Assembly: GCF_017312725.1 (NCBI RefSeq)
Contig: NZ_BOPO01000124.1
Span: forward strand, 26,834 to 90,833
From: Actinocatenispora comari
Lineage (GTDB): Bacteria > Actinomycetota > Actinomycetes > Mycobacteriales > Micromonosporaceae
DNA length: 64,000 nt
Direction: 5' to 3'
Numbering within the stretch: the stretch's first letter is position 1; the number at the start of each line of letters is the position of its first letter. The position numbers were made by a program, and so were the translations under genes. The notes under the pieces were generated by a model, which was not told the origin of the DNA, did no database searches, and saw only the letters and a list, made by a program, of their open reading frames with translations. Of the stretch, positions 59,525 to 64,000 are shown in pieces.

Positions 59525-61486
59525 ATGGCCGTCCAGGCGCGGCGGTTCGAGCTGTCCGCACCGGACTGGATCGTCGAGCTGGTGCGGTTGAAGCCGGCTG
59601 CCATCTCGTGGCTGGACGTGCTGCGGATGGCGATCTCCATCCCGGCCCCGCTCGCGGTGTTCCTCGCGGTGGGCGCGCCCAGCCTCGGCACGTTCGCCGG
59701 CATGGGCGCGATGGCCACCGCGCTCGCCGACCGGGGCGGCCCGCTCCGGTTCCGGCTGTCCCGGCAGGTCGGCGTCGGGTTCGCCGGCGCGGTCGGCCTC
59801 TACGTCGGCCACCTCGCCGTCGGTACCGGCTGGGTGGCGGTGCTGGTGGTCGCCGCGGCGTCGCTGGTCTCGGCACTGATGTCGGTGATCAACGCCGCCG
59901 CGTCGACCGCCGGCCTGCAGCTGCTGGTGTACGTGGCGATCGCGTCCGGGCTGCCGCAACCGTTCGCGCCGTGGGTGATCCCGGCGCTGTACCTGGTCGG
60001 CGCGTTGTGGGCGCTGCTGCTTTCGGTACTGGTGTCGCTGGTCGGCGGGGTCCGGACGCCGGAGCGCGAGGCGGTGGCGGCGGTGTACCGGTCGATCGCC
60101 GACCTGCTCGCCGACACCGGTACCGACCGGGCGGTCGCGGCGCGGCAGGCGGTCACCGACGCGATGAACGCCGGCTACGACGCCCTGCTCTCGGTACGGT
60201 CCCGCTCGGCCGGCCGCAACCCGACGTTCCGGGAGCTGGCCGCGCTGCTCAACGCCGCCACCCCGGTCACCGAGGCGGCGGTGACGATCGCGCACCTGGC
60301 CAAGCCGGTACCGGCGGAGATCCCGGCCGGCATGCGCGCGGTGGCCGAGGCGATCAGCGAGGACCGGCCACCGCCGCCGATGCCGGAGTCGTTGCAGCAC
60401 CCCGACACGTACCGGCTGCGGGCGCTGCGCACCGGCATGAACGACGTGCGCGAACTGCTGAAACCCGACCACGAGGCGGTGTCCACGGCGCCGCTGCTAC
60501 CGCCGCCGATGCGGGAGCGGCTGATCCGGTGGAGCGACACGATCCTGACCGGCCCGGCCACCTGGCTGTACGCGATGCGGCTGGTGCTGTGCATGTCGCT
60601 CGCCGAGGCGCTGCGCGGCGTGCTGCACCTGGAACGGTCGTACTGGATCCTGCTGACCGTGGCGATCGTGCTGAAACCGGACTTCGGCTCGGTGTTCGCC
60701 CGGGGCGTGCAGCGCGCCGTCGGCACCCTCGGCGGCGTCCTGATCGGCGCTGCGCTGCTCGCGATCGCGCCGAACGGCGCCTGGCTGCTGCCGTTCATCG
60801 CGGTCGCCGCCGGCGTGCTGCCGATCGTGATGGGCCGCAACTACGGCATGTTCGCGATCTTCCTGACCCCGCTGGCGTCGCTGCTGATCGACTTCAGCAC
60901 GCACCAGGGGCCGTCGATCGTGGTCACCCGGCTGATCGACACCGCGACCGGGTGCGCGGTGGCGCTGGTCTTCGGGTACCTGCTGTGGCCGGAGACGTGG
61001 CGGGTGCACCTCGGGCCGCAGGTCGCCGACGCGGTGGACGAGCTGGCCGACTACCTGCGGGCCGCGTTCGGCACCGACGTGGGTGCCGCCCGGCGGCAGC
61101 GCCGGCGTACCTACCGGACCATGTCCGACGTGCGGACCTCGTTCCAGCGCAAGCTCGCCGAGCCGCCGCCGGTCAGTACGCGCGCCGCCGCGTGGTGGCC
61201 GATGATCGTGGAGCTGGAGTACGCGGTGGACGCCACCACGGCGGCGGCGATCAAGTCCCGGGACGCGGTACGCACCGGGTCCGGTCGGCCGCCGGCCGCC
61301 GACGCGGTCAACCTGCTCGTCGCCGACGTCCGGGACCTGGCCGGGGCGCTGCGCGACCGGCGCTCGCCGGACGAGATCCCGTCCCCGGCCGACGAGGCGC
61401 TGCAACCGATCGCCTCCCGGGTACGCACCGCCCGGCGGGTCGCCGCCGGCCCGGAGCCCGCCGACCGCTCCCTCGGCCACGTCTGA
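59525..61486 (+). CDS. FUSC-family membrane protein (aromatic acid exporter-like)
   Basis: A 653-residue protein with two hydrophobic bundles (about 38-185 and 355-485) separated by a ~150-residue cytosolic domain and followed by a ~165-residue soluble tail. The second bundle, LERSYWILLTVAIVLKPDFG then RAVGTLGGVLIG, is the FUSC/YccS signature. Relatives export aromatic acids (AaeB) or other organic anions; the substrate is unknown and no periplasmic adaptor is expected here. ATG follows a run of six G residues. Ends in a very strong hairpin. Confidence 0.85.
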   Translation: MAVQARRFELSAPDWIVELVRLKPAAISWLDVLRMAISIPAPLAVFLAVGAPSLGTFAGMGAMATALADRGGPLRFRLSRQVGVGFAGAVGLYVGHLAVGTGWVAVLVVAAASLVSALMSVINAAASTAGLQLLVYVAIASGLPQPFAPWVIPALYLVGALWALLLSVLVSLVGGVRTPEREAVAAVYRSIADLLADTGTDRAVAARQAVTDAMNAGYDALLSVRSRSAGRNPTFRELAALLNAATPVTEAAVTIAHLAKPVPAEIPAGMRAVAEAISEDRPPPPMPESLQHPDTYRLRALRTGMNDVRELLKPDHEAVSTAPLLPPPMRERLIRWSDTILTGPATWLYAMRLVLCMSLAEALRGVLHLERSYWILLTVAIVLKPDFGSVFARGVQRAVGTLGGVLIGAALLAIAPNGAWLLPFIAVAAGVLPIVMGRNYGMFAIFLTPLASLLIDFSTHQGPSIVVTRLIDTATGCAVALVFGYLLWPETWRVHLGPQVADAVDELADYLRAAFGTDVGAARRQRRRTYRTMSDVRTSFQRKLAEPPPVSTRAAAWWPMIVELEYAVDATTAAAIKSRDAVRTGSGRPPAADAVNLLVADVRDLAGALRDRRSPDEIPSPADEALQPIASRVRTARRVAAGPEPADRSLGHV

Positions 61487-61491
61487 CCGAA

Positions 61492-61534
61492 CACGACGGC
61501 GCCGCCCGGGGATGCCCCGGGCGGCGCCGTCGTG
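61492..61534. terminator. 20-bp bidirectional hairpin terminator
   Basis: Arms 61492-61511 and 61515-61534 are perfect reverse complements with an ATG loop, between convergent genes ending at 61486 and 61545. Confidence 0.8.
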
Positions 61535-61544
61535 TCGGTACGGG

Positions 61545-62357
61545 TTACTTCGGCGTGCCGGTCTCCAGGTCGCAGACCTTCCAACCGGACTCGTCGACGA
61601 CCTTCCAGGTCACCGGCAGGGTGGTGGAACGACCGTTGTACGAGAGCTTGAGGTCGTTCTTCACCTCGGCGTTGTCGCCGCTGCGGCTCGACTCGGTCGG
61701 CGTGGTCCAGTCGACCGACACCTGGGTGGAGCCGCTGCGGAACTGCTTCTGGACCTCTTCCGGGTCCGCGTCGGTGGTGTGCTGCTCCTTCTCGCAGAGC
61801 ATCGCCTTGGCGGTACTGGCGTCCTTGTCCTTGAACACCGCGGTCAGGTACTTCTGCACCGCCGTGGCCGGATCGCTCGCGCCACCGCTGCCGCCCAACG
61901 CGACGACCAGCACGATGATGAGGATGATGATCAGCGCCAGCCCACCGCCGCCGGCGCCGAGGATGATCGGCAGCTTCGACTTCTTCGGCTGCTGCGGGAC
62001 CGGCGGCATGCCGCCGTAGCCGGGCTGCCCCGGCTGGCCGTAGCCGGGCTGGCCGTACGCCTGGGCCGGCTGGCCGTACGGGTCGGGCGCGGCGGACGGC
62101 TGCCCGTACGGCGCGCCGCTGGGCTGGCCGTAGGGCTGGCCGCTGGCCGGCGGCTGACCGTACGCGGGCTGGCCGCTGGCCGGCTGGCCGTAGGGCTGGC
62201 CGCTCGCCGGCGGCTGGCCGTACGGGTCGGGCTGGCCGTACGGCTGACCGCTCGCGGGCGGCTGGCCGTAGGGCTGCTGGGGCTGGCCGTAGGGCGGCTG
62301 CTGACCGTAGGGGTCGTTGCCGCCGGGCTGGCCGTACTGGCCAGGGGGATAGGTCAC
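61545..62357 (-). CDS. single-pass membrane protein with PYGQP-rich N-terminus
   Basis: A 270-residue protein. Residues 1-125 are almost entirely Pro, Gly, Gln, Tyr and Ser in PYGQP and PPASGQ repeats, and should be disordered and cytosolic. One membrane helix ([18 protein letters not shown], about 140-158) precedes a ~110-residue outer domain ([20 protein letters not shown]; ends WKVCDLETG). The outer domain resembles DUF4878/NTF2-like lipoprotein domains, with two Cys (in AMLCEKE and KVCDLE) that may form a disulfide. This layout is frequent in actinobacteria and has no assigned function. GTG start at 62357 with GGAGA upstream. Confidence 0.8.
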   Translation of the reverse strand: MTYPPGQYGQPGGNDPYGQQPPYGQPQQPYGQPPASGQPYGQPDPYGQPPASGQPYGQPASGQPAYGQPPASGQPYGQPSGAPYGQPSAAPDPYGQPAQAYGQPGYGQPGQPGYGGMPPVPQQPKKSKLPIILGAGGGGLALIIILIIVLVVALGGSGGASDPATAVQKYLTAVFKDKDASTAKAMLCEKEQHTTDADPEEVQKQFRSGSTQVSVDWTTPTESSRSGDNAEVKNDLKLSYNGRSTTLPVTWKVVDESGWKVCDLETGTPK

Positions 62358-62445
62358 GAGGGTCTCCGCGGGTCGCAGTCTTGCCTGGGATTCGATTACT
62401 TATCGTGGCCGACGCGGGCAAGTGGTCGGCCGTGGGGGTGGTCGA

Positions 62446-63087
62446 TCAGTCCGATTCGACGAGTTCCGGCACCACCGTACGCAGCGTGTCCAGCGACAGG
62501 GCGCCGGCCCGCAGCAGCATCGGCGGCTCCTCCGCGCAGTCGACGATCGTCGACGGCACCGCCTCGCCGCCGGGCCCGGCCTCCAGGTACACCGAGACCG
62601 CCGAACCGAGCTGTTCCTGTGCCTCCTCCGCCGTGGTCGGCGGGGTCTTCCCCGGCAGCGATGCGCCCACCACCACCATCGGGCCGGTCTCGCGCAGCAG
62701 TTCCAGCGCCACCGGGTGCAGCGGCTGCCGCACCAGGAACGTGCCGTCGGTGTCGCCGATGTCCCACGCCAGGCTCGGCGCGTGCTCGACGATCACGCTC
62801 AGCTCACCCGGCCAGTACGCCTCGACGAGCTCCCGGGCCGCCTGCGGCAGCACCAGGACCAGCCCGTCCAGGGTCTGCTGCGAACCGACCATCACCGGCG
62901 ACGCGACGTCCCGGCCGTGATCCTTGAGGCGCCGCAGCTCGGCCACCGCGTCCTCGTCGAACGCGTCGGCACCCAGCCCGTACATGGTGCCGGTGGGGAA
63001 GACCACCAGCTGGCCGGACTTGACGGCCTCCACCGCGGCGGCAATGCCCTGGTCGCGCTCGGCCAGGGTGCGGCAGTCGTAGCTCAT
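62446..63087 (-). CDS. threonylcarbamoyl-AMP synthase (Sua5/YciO/YrdC family)
   Basis: A 213-residue YrdC-domain protein. It makes threonylcarbamoyl-AMP from threonine, bicarbonate and ATP for the t6A modification of ANN-decoding tRNAs, if it is the true TsaC; YciO paralogues share the domain. It shows LVVFPTGTMYGLGADAFDED near 28-47 and RRLKDH in place of the usual KxR(P) core. SPVMVGSQ follows, and then YWPGELSVIVE, which matches the family WPGP(L)T strand. The partial departure of the KGR-like motif leaves YciO-like function possible. It lies downstream of tilS on the same strand (55-base gap). Confidence 0.75.
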   Translation of the reverse strand: MSYDCRTLAERDQGIAAAVEAVKSGQLVVFPTGTMYGLGADAFDEDAVAELRRLKDHGRDVASPVMVGSQQTLDGLVLVLPQAARELVEAYWPGELSVIVEHAPSLAWDIGDTDGTFLVRQPLHPVALELLRETGPMVVVGASLPGKTPPTTAEEAQEQLGSAVSVYLEAGPGGEAVPSTIVDCAEEPPMLLRAGALSLDTLRTVVPELVESD

Positions 63088-63142
63088 CACGTCACGGAGT
63101 CTCCCACGCCGACGCCCCGGGAGGGAACCTGCTGGTACGGCG

Positions 63143-64000
63143 TCACACCCGGCGCCGGGGCAGCGGCGGGGTGAGGCGGCCGGCGCGACGGCGCACGGTG
63201 ATCGCGCCCGGCAGGTACACCGGGCCCTGGCCGTGCCAGTCGGTCAGCAACGCGTCGAGCGCGGCCACGTGCCCGGCGGTCAGGTCGGTGCCCGGCGCGC
63301 CGAGCCGCCGCGCGTACGCGTGCAGCGCCCGGGTGCGGAGCGCCCGGTGCGCCGCGGCCAGCTCGGCCACCGCCAGCCCGTCGTCCTTGTCCACAGTGGA
63401 CAGAAGCGCGTCGGCCTGCTCGTCCAGCAGCGCGGTGTCGGCCGCCACCAGCTCCGCGGTGCGGGCCAGGTTGCTGCGGAAACCCTTGCCCAGCAACGAT
63501 TCCAGCTCGTCCAGCGCGGAGCGCAACCGGGATCTCGCGTACGCCGGGTCGGTGTTGTGCGGGTCCCGCCACGGCGCCAGGCCGAGCTGGTCGCACGCCG
63601 CCACCGTCGTCGCCCGGGGCAGCCCGAGCAGCGGGCGACGGTACCGCCCGCGCACCGCCGGCATGCCGGCCACGCCGCGCGGGCCGGCGCCGCGCGCCAG
63701 CGCGAGCAGTACCGTTTCGGCCTGGTCGTCCCGGGTGTGGCCGAGCAGCACCGGCGCATCGTGGCGCGCGGCCGCCTCGTCCAGCGCCGCGTACCGCGCG
63801 GTGCGGGCCGCCGCCTCCGGGCCGCCGGCCGCGCCCACCGTCACCGTCGCCACCTCCACCGGTGCCAGCCCCGCGGCGCGCGCCCACTCCGCCAGCTCCG
63901 CCGCCCGGGCCGCCGAACCCGGCTGCAACCCGTGATCGACCGTCACCAGCCCGGCCCGCAGCCCCGCCCGCGGCGCCACGAACGCGGTCGCCGCCGCCAG
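63143..64000 (-). CDS. tilS: tRNA(Ile)-lysidine synthetase TilS, 5' end outside the window
   Basis: The C-terminal ~285 residues of TilS, which converts the wobble C of tRNA-Ile(CAU) to lysidine. The N-terminal P-loop (SGGxDS) lies beyond position 64000. Visible parts are GLVTVDHGLQPGS and LLGHTRDDQAETVLLALARG, the latter the conserved HxxDDxxET motif. RRPLLGLPRATTVA and WRDPHNTDPAYARSRLR also match the family. The stop is at 63143. In many actinobacteria hpt and ftsH follow tilS; here a YrdC-domain gene does. Confidence 0.92.
   Translation of the reverse strand: MAAATAFVAPRAGLRAGLVTVDHGLQPGSAARAAELAEWARAAGLAPVEVATVTVGAAGGPEAAARTARYAALDEAAARHDAPVLLGHTRDDQAETVLLALARGAGPRGVAGMPAVRGRYRRPLLGLPRATTVAACDQLGLAPWRDPHNTDPAYARSRLRSALDELESLLGKGFRSNLARTAELVAADTALLDEQADALLSTVDKDDGLAVAELAAAHRALRTRALHAYARRLGAPGTDLTAGHVAALDALLTDWHGQGPVYLPGAITVRRRAGRLTPPLPRRRV

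Noticed and set aside
62446..64000. Missing hpt/ftsH genes after tilS taken as a rearrangement
   Set aside because: Gene order here varies among actinobacteria and the window ends inside tilS, so the other side cannot be seen.

Overview
This is a gene-dense window of very high GC content, with strong G/C bias at third codon positions, frequent GTG starts and many genes without a Shine-Dalgarno site. It carries an EfeUOB iron system, EgtD, a TIGR03086-type thiol-dependent DinB protein and an Hsp70/beta-propeller membrane fusion. This fits an actinobacterium, and Micromonosporaceae is my best guess. I cannot name a genus from sequence alone. I see no phage, insertion sequence, integrase or CRISPR array; the window reads as chromosomal. 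Two tRNA genes are present (Ser-UGA and Thr-UGU).

Layout. 0-5 kb: a methyltransferase, then a compact minus-strand operon DUF969 - DUF979 - pyroglutamyl peptidase (pcp) - DUF2891 - Smr-domain protein, coupled by 4-bp overlaps except between DUF979 and pcp. 5-12 kb: secreted or membrane enzymes and small hydrolases (serine hydrolase with a membrane tail, SH3/NlpC-like wall protein, isochorismatase-like, metallo-beta-lactamase fold, VOC protein, CPBP protease, alpha/beta hydrolase). 12-16 kb: tRNA-Ser, an L,D-transpeptidase, a secreted repeat-domain protein and an asparaginase. 16-20 kb: efeU-efeO-efeB behind a probable DtxR/IdeR iron box. 20-24 kb: an MFS symporter, a spermidine-synthase-like protein, a quinone oxidoreductase, and a ~640-bp imperfect inverted repeat that ends inside an IclR-family gene. 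24-32 kb: cysS-rlmB, the Hsp70 fusion, a UgpC/MsmK-type ATPase and tRNA-Thr. 32-38 kb: membrane protein, flavin amine oxidase, an unrecognised AT-hook-like protein, egtD, a tiny zinc-ribbon protein and an MFS pump. 38-47 kb: a fused ABC exporter, a carbohydrate ABC transporter (two permeases and a binding lipoprotein, no ATPase) and a POT peptide transporter. 47-54 kb: a MarR-MFS operon and a TetR/MFS divergent pair that share an operator-like palindrome. 54-64 kb: TIGR03086 protein and AraC (divergent), a sedolisin, an ACT protein, a cation/proton antiporter, a FUSC protein, a Pro/Gln-rich membrane protein, a threonylcarbamoyl-AMP synthase and the 3' part of tilS.

How the genes work together. 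EfeU, EfeO and EfeB should form one ferrous-iron uptake system repressed when iron is replete. The carbohydrate ABC transporter at 42-45 kb lacks its own ATPase and probably borrows the one at 30.5 kb. The two efflux units at 47-53 kb look like a single regulon. The pcp operon looks like a peptide or pyroglutamate salvage or transport module whose two membrane subunits have no assigned substrate. Most operons end in strong GC-rich hairpins without U-tracts. Intergenic stretches over 300 bases are 23294-23926 (inverted repeat), 47100-47535 (divergent promoters and operators) and 53427-53810 (hairpin and degenerate tandem repeats).
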